A stretch of 63,979 nucleotides of DNA from Paenibacillus sp. DMB20 (GTDB lineage Bacteria > Bacillota > Bacilli > Paenibacillales > Paenibacillaceae), in assembly GCF_000987955.1 (NCBI RefSeq), contig NZ_LAZU01000035.1:1-63979 (forward strand), in the 5' to 3' direction. The position numbers were made by a program, and so were the translations under genes. Positions 18,623-27,947 of the stretch are shown here, in pieces. The notes beneath the pieces are model-generated. The model was not told the origin of the DNA. It saw nothing but the letters and a program-made list of their open reading frames with translations, and did no database searches. The stretch's first letter is position 1; the number at the start of each line of letters is the position of its first letter.

Positions 18623-18738
18623 AATGCCTGCGAGGTTAGCTTAAGGGTTCGGTTGAAGGTAAACCTATGACCCCTCTGTTGCGAGATCAATTCACCCAAG
18701 ACGGATCCCCCGCTTCCCGAACGAATGGGAATTCGGCT
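18623..18738 (-). promoter_or_regulatory. c-di-AMP riboswitch (ydaO/yuaA type)
   Basis: On the - strand the leader contains in order gcgggggatcc, gggtgaattgatctcgc, gaggggtcat, accgaaccc and agctaacctcgcaggc: the conserved blocks of the ydaO-yuaA aptamer. The outer P1 helix would pair the gccgaat end with aggcat. The aptamer binds cyclic di-AMP and normally turns expression off at high ligand. Confidence 0.9.
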
Positions 18739-18837
18739 TTTTTAGAATGTAACAAGATATAAGTTCATGACAGCTTATCTTTATCCATATGAAATAGTTA
18801 CAGCAAAGATGACAAAGTTGTTACTAACACATTCGTT

Positions 18838-18866
18838 ATTTTAGCAGAGTATTAATCATTTGGCAA
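18838..18866 (-). promoter_or_regulatory. sigma-A promoter of NlpC/P60 paralog 2
   Basis: On the - strand: TTGCCA (18866-18861), 17-base spacer ending actctgc, TAAAAT (18843-18838). It places the start of transcription about 100 nt before the aptamer. Confidence 0.7.
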
Positions 18867-18888
18867 ACGAGAATACCACATTTTAACG

Positions 18889-18929
18889 CAAAAATTCCCG
18901 CTCCTTTTCGGATAAACGGGAATTTTTTC
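18889..18929 (-). terminator. terminator of the 19-kb membrane protein operon
   Basis: Stem aaattcccg / cgggaattttt with A- and T-runs on both sides. It is the first strong hairpin (about 155 nt) after the stop at 19084; the AT-rich stretch between shows no gene. Confidence 0.75.
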
Positions 18930-19083
18930 ATTTATTTAGCGAGCTTATTGCATCTTTTGAGATTGACAGCATGGTGTTATATGTGTTTTTACGGGAAAAA
19001 TTGTATCAAATAAGGATGTTCGTGACGATTTCTGTCAGGCACAAAAAGAAATTATGAATTTTTTTTAAAAGATAGCGCTTTAT

Positions 19084-19910
19084 TTAACTTTGCCGTGCGT
19101 GGTTGCTCCATACATGGTACTGGGCGGCGATTCCCCACAGCTGAAACAGGCTGCCAATAAAATAGGAGGCTTGCTGGAGAATCAGTCCGGCCAGTCCGGC
19201 CCACATTAAGGAGAATCCGCTGAACAGGAGCTGCAGAACGACTGCGGTACCGCCAATCGAAAGCGTCAACGCTGCAGCTTTCCCGATATGGCGTGAGCAG
19301 ATGATCACGGCGGAAAAGATGCCGTTGCCCGAGGTTTTGCCAAACTGCATGTAGAGCAGAACAAGGCGGATCAGACAGGCGTATAAAAGCCAGCAGGCGA
19401 TGTACGGCACAGCACCCATCAGAACGGACGGTTCACGTACGGCTGCCAGCAGCGTCGGCGTGATCTTGGGAAGCAGCCAGTAAGCCGGTGCGAAAACGAG
19501 CAGGGTTTCCAGGATGTAAAACAAGGTTACCGGTTTCCACAGCCGCTTCATCCCTTGGAAGAAGAACAGTCCGCGCTCTCCTTTTGCTTCCTGGTGAAGG
19601 TTGTAATAAATTCCGGCATGGATGAGGGGGGTGAGCACCATCCGGATCAAAAGCATGCCGATAAGCAGCCAGGCAAACGTGCGGATCAAGTCACCTTGGG
19701 TAAGAGCCATCTCTCCTTCATAAAAAAAACAGGAGTTTGCTGAGTTCATTCGGGGCGGGATCCGGAAAGCGCATAAGAAGAGGCACGACCGCTGATTTAA
19801 CGAGACGGTAGAGGCAGTAACCCCACAACAGCCGGTACAAAAAAAAGCAGGATAATCACATAAAATTGGTCTTTAACACTTCTCCAGCCTTGGCCTGCGT
19901 AGCTTTTCAT
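19084..19910 (-). CDS. Polytopic membrane protein of unknown function (frame broken twice)
   Basis: After removing one base from each of two 8-base A runs (19722-19729 and 19839-19846 on the + strand) a single frame of about 275 aa appears. It starts at ATG 19910 (MKSYAGQGWRSVKDQFY), with GGGGGAG just upstream. It has about six hydrophobic helices and short loops; no motif that I recognise. The start is only 12 nt behind the stop of the M1 peptidase gene, so the two form an operon. The uncorrected sequence shows only the last 221 residues. Confidence 0.72.
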
Positions 19911-19922
19911 GTTCTCCCCCCC

Positions 19923-21913
19923 TTACCATGACAGGCTGCCGAACAGCGTCTCAACCAGCTTGGTAACACCCAGGTTCCAGCGTGTGACGACCTTCGGATC
20001 CATTCCCGCCTTCATGTAATTATTGATATGTTTGTTTTCCAAGACGATCGTGTACTTGGGATCGGCCATGGCCCATGCCAGCGGAGAGCTGTAGGTGATT
20101 TTGAAGCTGGTTTTTCCATGGCTGCCGTTCCAAATTTTCTGGCTTGTCTTTCCGTCCTCAAAAGCGAAGGTAATCGGCACGCCAGTGACAGGTCCGCCCT
20201 TGCTGACGACGGTAACCACCGACTCGTAGGATGGATTGTCCGCTGTCCCCGTATTCCGGGTCTGTATCTTTTCCACCGCGACGTCGGCCATGCTGTTTCC
20301 AAATACATAATGGTCAAAATAGCTCTGCCACGACTTGTTAGTGACTTGCTCGACAATCCGCTGGAAGTCGGCCGTTGTCGGATGCTTGAAGCGGAATCTT
20401 TTGGCGTAAGTCTTCATGATGTTGTCCATAACCTGCCTGCCGAGCTGGCGCTCCAGATCCTGAAGCACGAGTTTGCCGCGCGTATAAACGTTTAAAGCGT
20501 ATTCCTCATGCGAACCAAACTTCCATGACTCCTGCATGAGCGGAGCGGGCGATTTGATCGAAGCGGCCTGGGCTGCGGTGTTTGAAGTGACGCCGTATTC
20601 CTGCTCCATTACTTTTTCCTCCGCATAGGAGGTAAACGCCTCGTCAAGCCAGGCCTCTTCGAATTCGTTGTTGGCTACGATGCCGTAGAAGTACTGGTGG
20701 CCGATCTCGTGGATGATGGTTCGTTCAAGCTCGTACCCAGGAGAGTCATCCTTTGCGCCAAACGTGGTCACCAGCGTCGGATACTCCATCCCGCCGGCTC
20801 CGTTGCCCGCCTTCGGAGGGACAACAATGGACAGGGTCGAATACGGGTAGGACCCGAACCATTTGCCGTAAGCCGCCAGCGCAGCCTTCGCCGCATCGAG
20901 ATAGCGGTCCTTCAAGTGCTTGTGCACGGGATCAAGATACAGCTTGATGCGCACTCCCGGGATGCCGGGGGCGGAGAATGCTTCTTCGGCCGCAATGAAA
21001 TGAGGGGAAGCCGCCCAGGCAAAATCATGGACATCGTCGGCGTAAAACTGATAAATTTTTTCGCCGTTCGCTATCACCGCCGCTTTGGTAGGAAAGCCGG
21101 TGGCCGCTACAATATAATTCTCTGGCACCCGAATCCTGACGCTGTAGATGCCGAAGTCCGCATAAAATTCCGAATTTCCGTGATATTGATGAAGGTTCCA
21201 GCCTTCTTCCGCACGTCCCCGGGCTCCTGTGGGCTCGTACACGCTGATTTTCGGGAACCATTGGCCGGCCATGACAAAATCGTCGGCTGTTCCCATCCGG
21301 GCAAATATTTTCGGCAGTTCCACCTCGAATTCCATGTTCAGCGTAATGCTCTCTCCGCCTTTGACAGGGCGCGGAAGACGCACCTTTACGAGTGTCCGGT
21401 CCTTGACGTTCCCGTCGTCAGGCTGCACGTATTGGAGCCGGTGGAGCAGAGACAAACCCTCCGTGGTTTTTATGTCGGTAAGGTTCATGGACCCAAAACC
21501 GTCGGCCGGCATTTTATCGGAACGAAGCCTGCCTCCGGATTCCTTCATAAACGTGGTGTCCTTGGATGCGAACGCATTGGGGTACAGATGGAAATAGAGC
21601 TCGTTTACGGCTTTTTTTTCCAGGGTGGGTCCAGGTCAGGGTCTGTTTGCCCTTAAGCTTGTTCACTTCGGGCTCATACCGGACGTCGATATGATATTCA
21701 ACAAGTCTTGTGCTCAAGGCGGGAGCGGGAATATCATATTGGGCTTTGGGCGGAGACAGCGGCGTTTTTTTCGGTCGCTACAGGCTTGCCCGATTTTGGA
21801 GCGAGAGCAGGCGCTGAAGCGCTGTTAACCTGCTGCATCAGTATCATCGAGCCTCCCAGGATGAAGAGGGCGAGCAGGGATGATAGAAAGACTTTGGCGC
21901 GTGGTGGGACCAT
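19923..21913 (-). CDS. Secreted M1-family metallopeptidase (frame broken twice)
   Basis: About 663 aa after correction. N-terminal TM/signal anchor (VFLSSLLALFILGGSMI), then a beta-rich domain and a gluzincin catalytic domain. Zinc site HEIGHQYF with downstream NEFEEAWLDEAF (HExxH-x18-E, about residue 400), and GGMEYP as the substrate-binding exopeptidase-like motif. The C-terminus differs from aminopeptidase N. Breaks: one extra base at 21765-21771 and one at 21612-21619; correction gives EKTPLSPPKAQYDIP and HPGKKAVNELYFHLYP. ATG 21913 has GGGAGG nine bases upstream; the ATG at 21940 has none. Cotranscribed with the membrane protein behind it. Confidence 0.9.
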
Positions 21914-22063
21914 ATCGAACAACCTCCCGTTGACAAGCATCTACAGCATGTATATGTTTGCTTTTGGGTGATTATTAGTTAAAATAAAATTATTGGACAG
22001 GTTTCGTCCATGCACGGTAATGCCGGACTATTTCCGCTCTTATATATTAGGAGGTTTAACGAG

Positions 22064-22576
22064 ATGGACAATCAAGAACAGCAGGGGAAGAAGCAGATCG
22101 CCCTTAATATCATAAGCAGCAAGAGCAAACATAAGGGATTCGGCGCGGGTTCCATCGATTTGAACAGCGTTTCTCCGGTTATCATTGACCGCGGGGAAGC
22201 CAAAATCGAAATCGGTGCCATGCACGCGAAGAGCAAGGTGGAACGGGGGATTAAGTTTTCAACGAACCGTGAGGACGTGCCTAACGGACGTCAAGTATGG
22301 ATCGTGTGGGTCGCCGTGGACCGTACGGCCGAGGGACAGTTTTACGGCGGCATGACGGCCTGCGAAATGCTGATTGACGAGGAAGCGAGGCGCGGATGGA
22401 AAATCCTTGCCGACCATGTGAACAAACTGGACGCGGCTTTGAAGCGCAAGATTATCCTGGACGGCTTGGGAACGACGGAGAAAAAAGCACTAAAGAACCT
22501 GCTGATTTCGAAAAACGAAGAATGGTGGAACGCCTCCTCGGATGAATTCAAGCAGGCATTGGAAACGGAAGAATAA
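22064..22576 (+). CDS. ywhD: YwhD family protein
   Basis: 170 aa soluble protein of unknown function. The segment SVSPVIIDRGEAKIEIGAMH, AKSKVERGIKF and NGRQVWIVWVAVDR matches the pattern I know from B. subtilis YwhD. In B. subtilis ywhD sits close to pbpG, speE and speB, all of which occur in this window, though 11-15 kb away. ATG at 22064 follows TAGGAGG; the longer frame from 22010 has no such site. Divergent from the M1 peptidase gene. Confidence 0.78.
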   Translation: MDNQEQQGKKQIALNIISSKSKHKGFGAGSIDLNSVSPVIIDRGEAKIEIGAMHAKSKVERGIKFSTNREDVPNGRQVWIVWVAVDRTAEGQFYGGMTACEMLIDEEARRGWKILADHVNKLDAALKRKIILDGLGTTEKKALKNLLISKNEEWWNASSDEFKQALETEE

Positions 22577-22589
22577 GCAGCGACATGAA

Positions 22590-22628
22590 CAAGGCAGGTA
22601 CCGGACGATCCGGTACCTGCCTTGTTTG
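22590..22628 (+). terminator. terminator of ywhD
   Basis: Perfect 15-bp stem aaggcaggtaccgga / tccggtacctgcctt with 3-base loop. The T-run is weak. Confidence 0.8.
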
Positions 22629-22732
22629 GTTTGGGAGGAGACGGGGGCCCCGAAGGCCGGTCCTGTCTTCTGCCGAAGGCCAATCTGTGTAAAGTAACGG
22701 AATTGGCGTCCGTTATTTCTTGCAATACGCCG

Positions 22733-22852
22733 TTTTTCTTAAGAGATGAAAGTATAAACTACGGAGATTTGCCATCCTAATCTCGCAAGAAAAACTTCCG
22801 CTACATGTGGTCTGTCTTCTGTGAAGTACGTCGATAGACGTTTTTCTTACGA
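22733..22852 (+). repeat. interspersed repeat, copy R2
   Basis: The most complete copy. It begins gtttttcttaagagat, holds the core tcgcaagaaaaacttccgc (22783-22801) and ends acgtc-gata-gacgt with T-run and ctta. Between two convergent genes; its right end touches the stop codon of the stalk-domain protein. Confidence 0.8.
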
Positions 22853-22853
22853 A

Positions 22854-24029
22854 TTAAAACGGCAGCTTGTAGGAGAGCGTTTTGTGCTGGTTGAGCATGT
22901 CGTAATCCCACTTGAAGGTAAGCGTCTTGTCTTTGTAGCCAATCCATGTCAATCCGTCCCCGACAAAGCCGAGCTCGTTCGAAGGATATTCCTCAATCGT
23001 CTTCCGTGCTTCTTCGTCCAACAAATCCTTGTAGATCAGGACGGATTTCTTGGACTCGGGGTGGATGATGAATAACGTGGCCGTTTTATAAGGCCGTACA
23101 AGCAGGAAATCGGACTCGATGGCCTCTACGGTAAAATCGTCTTGGACACCGGTAATGGCGGCAAGATCATAGGTTTTGGCCACCTTGCCCGTTGGGTGGA
23201 CAAGCTGCAGCGTGCTGCCGTTCACGATGGCCACGTTTCCCTTATAGCCGTTAACGTCCGGGATCGTCTTCCGACCGGCGGTGTTGAAGTAGCCGGTGAC
23301 GCCTTGCTTGACGATTTTGCCATCGTGGATCAGGGCCCGGCCACGAGATTCATGGACATGCGGTTCCCCGGAGTAATTCTCAACATCCACAATGAAACTC
23401 GTAGCACTAACCTTGCGCGCTTTTATGTTGAGCCAGTCCAGATCCTTAACGGATATGGTACCGGCCGGCTTCGGTAAACTTCCGGCCTGACCGATGGACA
23501 GCTTCCGGGTTTCCTTGTTCAGCCAAAAGAGCGTATTGCCGACCGCAGTCGAAGCATACTGCTGCGGGCCGGCTTGAACCGACAGGATGGACTTCCCTTT
23601 CCAGGTTACGGGCATGCCGAAGCTTTTAGCCAGAAGTACCGCTGGGACGTAAGTGATACCGCCCCGGACTACCGGTGCGGCTCCCATGGCAATAGGCGTT
23701 CCTTTGGCGTTCAATGCTTTGGACTGACCCGGGGCGATCCGTACCGATTGTCCGGGGCTGTTGATATACATAAACTTTTTATCGGTTGATGTTGTGACCT
23801 GGAGATCGAGGTATTCGGACAGTTCTTTAACCGGAACAAAAACAACTCCGTTTTTCTTAAACGGGGCGTGTTTCAATTCCAGATCCCATGCTTTGCTCTT
23901 CTCCTGCTGGACCGCGGCGGCGGAAGCCGTCGGGGCCGAGCCCGGCAGGATATCGGATAACGGAGAAAAACCAAGCGTCAGGGCCAGCGCAGCTGCCCCG
24001 GCTATTTTGTAGGATTTCGTAGATCTCAT
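22854..24029 (-). CDS. Secreted protein with copper amine oxidase-like N-terminal (stalk) domain
   Basis: 391 aa. Signal peptide (to about residue 37, ASA), then the two-repeat stalk domain common in Paenibacillus surface proteins: FKKNGVVFVPVKELSEYL...FMYINSPGQSVRI and VRGGITYVPAVLLAKSFG. The rest (about 160-391) is beta-rich, perhaps a propeller of about four WD-like blades, with no catalytic motif I can name. It acts outside the cell, role unknown. Start ATG 24029, GGAGG upstream. The terminator at 24154 separates it from the Crp gene. Confidence 0.8.
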   Translation of the reverse strand: MRSTKSYKIAGAAALALTLGFSPLSDILPGSAPTASAAAVQQEKSKAWDLELKHAPFKKNGVVFVPVKELSEYLDLQVTTSTDKKFMYINSPGQSVRIAPGQSKALNAKGTPIAMGAAPVVRGGITYVPAVLLAKSFGMPVTWKGKSILSVQAGPQQYASTAVGNTLFWLNKETRKLSIGQAGSLPKPAGTISVKDLDWLNIKARKVSATSFIVDVENYSGEPHVHESRGRALIHDGKIVKQGVTGYFNTAGRKTIPDVNGYKGNVAIVNGSTLQLVHPTGKVAKTYDLAAITGVQDDFTVEAIESDFLLVRPYKTATLFIIHPESKKSVLIYKDLLDEEARKTIEEYPSNELGFVGDGLTWIGYKDKTLTFKWDYDMLNQHKTLSYKLPF

Positions 24030-24153
24030 AGAAAGAAAGCACCTCCCTTAGTGATATATATTAGACGCCCCCAGGGTGGAAAATGTTTCATGAAAATCCC
24101 ATTTTTTTAAAGGCGGAACGCGCAGATCGTTAATCTGGGCTCGCATAAATACA

Positions 24154-24194
24154 CAAAAAAATGTCCCCTACGCCTTTAAATAGGACATTTTTTT
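24154..24194 (-). terminator. terminator of the metal-transport operon
   Basis: Stem aaaaaaatgtcc / ggacattttttt, symmetric, 50 nt after the stop of the Crp/Fnr gene. Confidence 0.85.
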
Positions 24195-24249
24195 GGATGA
24201 CTTGCGTTTTATGAGAAATAATGCGGGGCATTTATTTTTTTCGTATTTT

Positions 24250-24980
24250 TTACTCAATGGAAGTTTCGAGGATCGATTCCATATCCAGAATGATCAGCTT
24301 TCTCTGTCCCGTTTGCCGGATCCAGCCGCGTTCTTGAAAGGAAGTAAGGCGCCGGCTTAACGTTTCCTGCGTCATGCCTATATAGGATGCCAAATCCTTT
24401 TTGCTCATTGGCAGGGTGACTTCGACGGGACTGCCGGAAGAAAGGGGTTGGGGCTTCCCATGAACAAGCTCAATCAAGTAAGAAGCCATACGTTTTTCGG
24501 CATCTTGAGAGCTGAAACGTTCGATCATTTTTTCCGCTTCGTTCAGGCGTTTGCTCATCGTTTCAAGGATTTTCAGGGCAATGGCCGGCTTGGCAAGAAG
24601 AATTTCCCGAAGATCCGATTTATGAATGGCGCAGATTTCGGTTGTTTTCAAGGCCTCCGCATAATGGGTCAAGGTTTCATCCGCAAACAGGGACAGCTCG
24701 CCCATAAAATCCCCCGGTTCCAGAATCCGGACCAGTTGTTCTTTGCCCGATTCGGATAAACGGTAGATTTTCATCTGCCCCCGGTGAACGATGTAAATAT
24801 GGTCGGAAGAGTCACCTGCTTCAAACAGAGTCTCTCCTTTTTTGATACGTTCGATGCGAGCTTTTTTTTCGCAATCTCAACCATTTCATCGTTTTGGAGA
24901 TGATTAAAGATAGGAACGACGGAAATGCAAAGCTTTTTAACACTTGATTCTTCCTGGCCGTGCGCTTCGCATGGATTCAT
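24250..24980 (-). CDS. Crp/Fnr-family transcription regulator (frame broken once)
   Basis: About 242 aa. N-terminal segment MNPCEAHGQ...CISVVPIFNHL, a cyclic-nucleotide-binding-like beta barrel (GQMKIYRLSESGKEQLVRILEPGDFMGELSLF) and a C-terminal winged helix MSKKDLASYIGMTQETLSRRL, whose recognition helix has the E-x-x-S-R of FNR. Only two N-terminal cysteines (4 and 18) are seen, so a four-Cys FNR-type Fe-S cluster is not evident. The frame changes at the T run 24862-24869: either two bases too many or one too few. GGGGGG precedes the ATG, which overlaps the ATPase gene by 44 nt. It probably acts at the TTGAC-N4-GTCAA palindrome at 27190. Confidence 0.87.
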
Positions 24981-26843
24981 GGCGATGATCCCCCCTTTGG
25001 TGCCTATTATAACCTACAAGCCTTATGGCGTTAACGATGATGAGCAGGACGCTCAATTCATGAATGAACATGCCTGAGGCAAGAAAAATATGCTCGGTCA
25101 GGACGCCGGCCAATAATATCATAACCACGGATACGGCAAAGAACATGTTCTGCTTCATATTTCTGACGGTTGCTTTTGACAGCTTGCATGCATGGACCAG
25201 TTGATCAAGCTTGCCTGCCATTAACACAACATCCGCCGTTTCCATGGCCGCATCCGTACCGGTTCCGCCCATGGCCAAACCGACGTCGGCCGCCGCAATG
25301 GCCGGCGCATCGTTAATGCCGTCTCCCACCATAGCCACTTTATGACCGAGAGCTTTCAGTTCCTTTATTTTTGCGACTTTATCTGCCGGAAGCAGTTCGG
25401 AAAATACCTGATCGATTCCAAGCTGCTTCGCCACCTTCTCCGCCGTATGCCGATTATCCCCGGTAAGCATATAAATCTGCTTGACGCCGTTGTCCTTTAG
25501 CCGACGGATGCTTTCCCGTGCTTCCGCGCGGACCTGATCGGCAATTGAAATTACGCCCATGATGTCAGTTCCCGCTGCTGCAAAAATCGCCGTATTTCCC
25601 TGTTTCTCCTGTTCAATGGCATAGGCGTCGACTTCATCTGTTATACGAACCGAATGGATGCCCATCCACTTACGGTTTCCGATGGCCCAGGTTTCTCCTT
25701 CAATGACAGCTTTTATCCCGTTCCCCTTGGCAATTTCCACGTCGCTGGGTTGGCGAACAAGAGATAAGCCTCGGTTCAGGGCTTCTTGAACAATCGTCCT
25801 CCCTAAATGATGTTCCGAGACGACCTCCGCTTCGGCCAATCGGGTCAATAAAAGCTCTTCTTCCATCCGGTAAGCCTTAATGGCCGTTACTTCCGGCCGA
25901 CCCTTGGTCAATGTTCCGGTCTTGTCAAATACGACGGCATTGATTTTGGACAGATGCTCCATCGTTTCGCCGCCTTTAATGAGCACACCGCTTTTGGCTC
26001 CATTGCCGATCCCCGCCACGATCGAAACGGGGGCGGAAATGACCAGGGCTCCGGGGCACGCGACGACCAAGAAAGTCAGGGTTAACTCTATGTTCCTTGT
26101 GAATAGAAAAACGATGACCGAAAGCGCCAAAATCGCCGGCGTATAGAAAGAAGCGAATTTTTCCAGGAATTTTTGGGTTTTGGCTTTGGATTCCTGCGCT
26201 TCTTCCACGAGCTCAATGATCTTGGCAAAAGCGGTATCCTCCCCGACTTTTTTCAGCGATGACCTCGAGGTATCCATGATCAACCACGGTTCCGCTAAAT
26301 ACCGTGTCATGGACTTCCTTCCGGGCCGGAACCGATTCTCCCGTGATGGATGCTTCATTAATGAAGCCTTGGCCGAAGGCCACTTTTCCGTCGATGGCGA
26401 TCTTCTCGCCCGATTGGATAAGAACCCGGTCCCCTTTCAGGACCTCTTCAACCGGAATCATTACCGGTTTTTCATCCCTTAAGACTTTCGCTTCCCGCGG
26501 GGCCATGTCCATTAAGGACTTTAGGGAGGAGCGCGTTTTTTCCAAAGTGCGTGCTTCCAAATAAGCCCCCAGCAGGAATAAAAAACGTAACGGCTGCCGA
26601 TTCCACGTATTCGCCGATGAACAAGGCCCCGATCACGGCAACGGTGACCAGCAGCTCGATACTGAATGTTTTCATCCTGGCCGATTGCCATGCGTTTCGC
26701 ATGATAGGATAGCCCGCAATGGCTGTGGCGGCAATTAAAGATATATCCTTCATAAAATCGAGTTTGATCAGGTTAAACAAAAAAGCCAGGGCAAGAAAAA
26801 CACCCGAAATGAGAACGGTGAGGCCTCTATGCTTTTTGGTCAT
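24937..26843 (-). CDS. P1B-type heavy-metal ATPase with CPG motif (frame broken twice)
   Basis: Membrane metal exporter, about 635 aa after correction, without an N-terminal metal-binding domain. Visible: TGES actuator motif, ion-site motif ACPGALVIS (CPG rather than CPC), DKTGTLTKG phosphorylation site, SEHHLG where most P1B members have SEHPLA, MLTGDN, GDGINDAPA. The last TM region has FIHELSVLLIIVNAIRL, an HE motif reminiscent of P1B-4. Metal specificity is therefore uncertain (Zn, Co or Fe are possible). Breaks: one extra base at 26580-26585 and one at 26248-26253. It follows a small HMA protein and precedes a Crp/Fnr gene in one operon. Confidence 0.92.
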
Positions 26844-26905
26844 GTCTTGTCATCCCTTTCGAAATATCCTGATAGCCATACCCGCCCATGATAAATATCG
26901 GGCAA

Positions 26906-27128
26906 TTAGACCTCTTTGGATTCCAGCACAGGATACCCCAGCTTTTGAACCATGCATTTGATCTGTTCGACCGTCACGGCTTCCTCGTCAAAATGGACTT
27001 TTAATTTACTGGAGCTAAAAAGTACTTTCGCTTCTTTCACGCCCTCCTGTTTGGAAAGAGCACCTTCGATCTTTTTTCACGCAGCTTGGGCAAGTCAATT
27101 CTTCCATTTGGAATTTGGCGGTTTTCAT
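26906..27128 (-). CDS. Small heavy-metal-associated (HMA) domain protein (frame broken once)
   Basis: 73 aa after removing one base from the run 27072-27077. One HMA ferredoxin-like fold with metal-binding CPSC in MEELTCPSCVKKIEG, ending in GYPVLESKEV. It probably acts as a separate metal-binding partner or chaperone of the ATPase encoded next, which lacks such a domain. ATG 27128 follows AAAGGGGAA. First gene of the HMA-ATPase-Crp operon. Confidence 0.88.
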
Positions 27129-27161
27129 TTTGTCATTCCCCTTTCTTTTATTCACACTTTC

Positions 27162-27203
27162 ATCATATAGGGGATGGGGGATAAAGACCTTGACGCGCGT
27201 CAA
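27162..27203 (-). promoter_or_regulatory. Crp/Fnr-type operator and promoter of the metal operon
   Basis: A perfect 14-bp palindrome TTGACGCGCGTCAA (27190-27203) has the FNR-like form TTGAC-N4-GTCAA. On the - strand TATGAT (27167-27162) follows as a -10. A start about seven bases later (about 27155) puts the palindrome centre (27196.5) at -41.5, the class II activator position. There is no good separate -35 box, fitting activation. Confidence 0.7.
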
Positions 27204-27241
27204 TTTTCAGATAGAATATGCCCGGGCTTTATTGGAATCAC

Positions 27242-27291
27242 AAAAAAAGAAGCCGCAAACGAAGGAGCAATTCTCCGTTTTTCGGCTTCCC
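27242..27291 (-). terminator. terminator of mscL
   Basis: Stem gaagccg...cggcttc with extended arms (aaacggag / ctccgttt) and T-run on the - strand, just after the mscL stop. Confidence 0.88.
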
Positions 27292-27297
27292 TGAGTA

Positions 27298-27705
27298 TTA
27301 AGAGCGACTGCCTTGATTTTCATTTTGCTGCTTCAACAGATCCCGGATCTCGGTAAGCAGCACTTCCTCCTTGGGCGGTTCAGCGGGTGCGGCCGGTGCG
27401 TCTTCTTCCTTGCGCTTCAGCAGGCTGAGTCCCTTAATGAACATAAAGATCGAAAAAGCCACAATGATAAAATCAATCACTGCCTGCAAGAACGCGCCGT
27501 ACTTCAAATCGGCTCCGCCGACCGGATAATGGAGCGCCGACAGATCGAGCCCGCCTAGCAGCAGTCCCAGCAGCGGCATCAATAAATCGTTAACGAGAGA
27601 CGACACGATTTTTCCGAATGCGCCTCCGATGATGACCCCGATCGCCAGCTCCATGATATTTCCTTTGAGTGCGAACTGCTTAAACTCTTTTAATACTTCC
27701 CGCAC
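27298..27705 (-). CDS. mscL: Large-conductance mechanosensitive channel
   Basis: 135 aa homopentameric channel that opens under membrane tension and vents solutes on osmotic downshock. N-terminal amphipathic helix MREVLKEFKQFALKGN, TM1 with VIIGGAFGKIVSSLVND (pore lining), a periplasmic loop, TM2 (FIIVAFSIFMFIKGL) and a charged C-terminal helix. GTG at 27705 with GGAGG eight bases upstream. Monocistronic between the metal operon and a divergent phosphatase-family gene. Confidence 0.96.
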   Translation of the reverse strand: MREVLKEFKQFALKGNIMELAIGVIIGGAFGKIVSSLVNDLLMPLLGLLLGGLDLSALHYPVGGADLKYGAFLQAVIDFIIVAFSIFMFIKGLSLLKRKEEDAPAAPAEPPKEEVLLTEIRDLLKQQNENQGSRS

Positions 27706-27947
27706 GTTTCATGCCTCCAATTCTAATCTATCGCTAGTATTTTCACGAAATAGACATTTTTCTATCGTGAAGTTTATCATAAAATTTATAATTCATATAT
27801 CCCCCAAAAGTAACCGAAACGCATCCCCGAATTTTACAAGATCTCTTAAAGTTAATTTTTCAGCTGCAGCCGGGAGTGTATAATAAACGGGAATCCGGTT
27901 ACATAATGGTCTTAATTACCCCCATTATACGGATGAAGGGAGAGTAA

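Noticed and set aside
20697..21656. 319-codon + strand frame inside the M1 peptidase region
   Set aside because: Antisense shadow of a gene with HExxH motif; no start signal.
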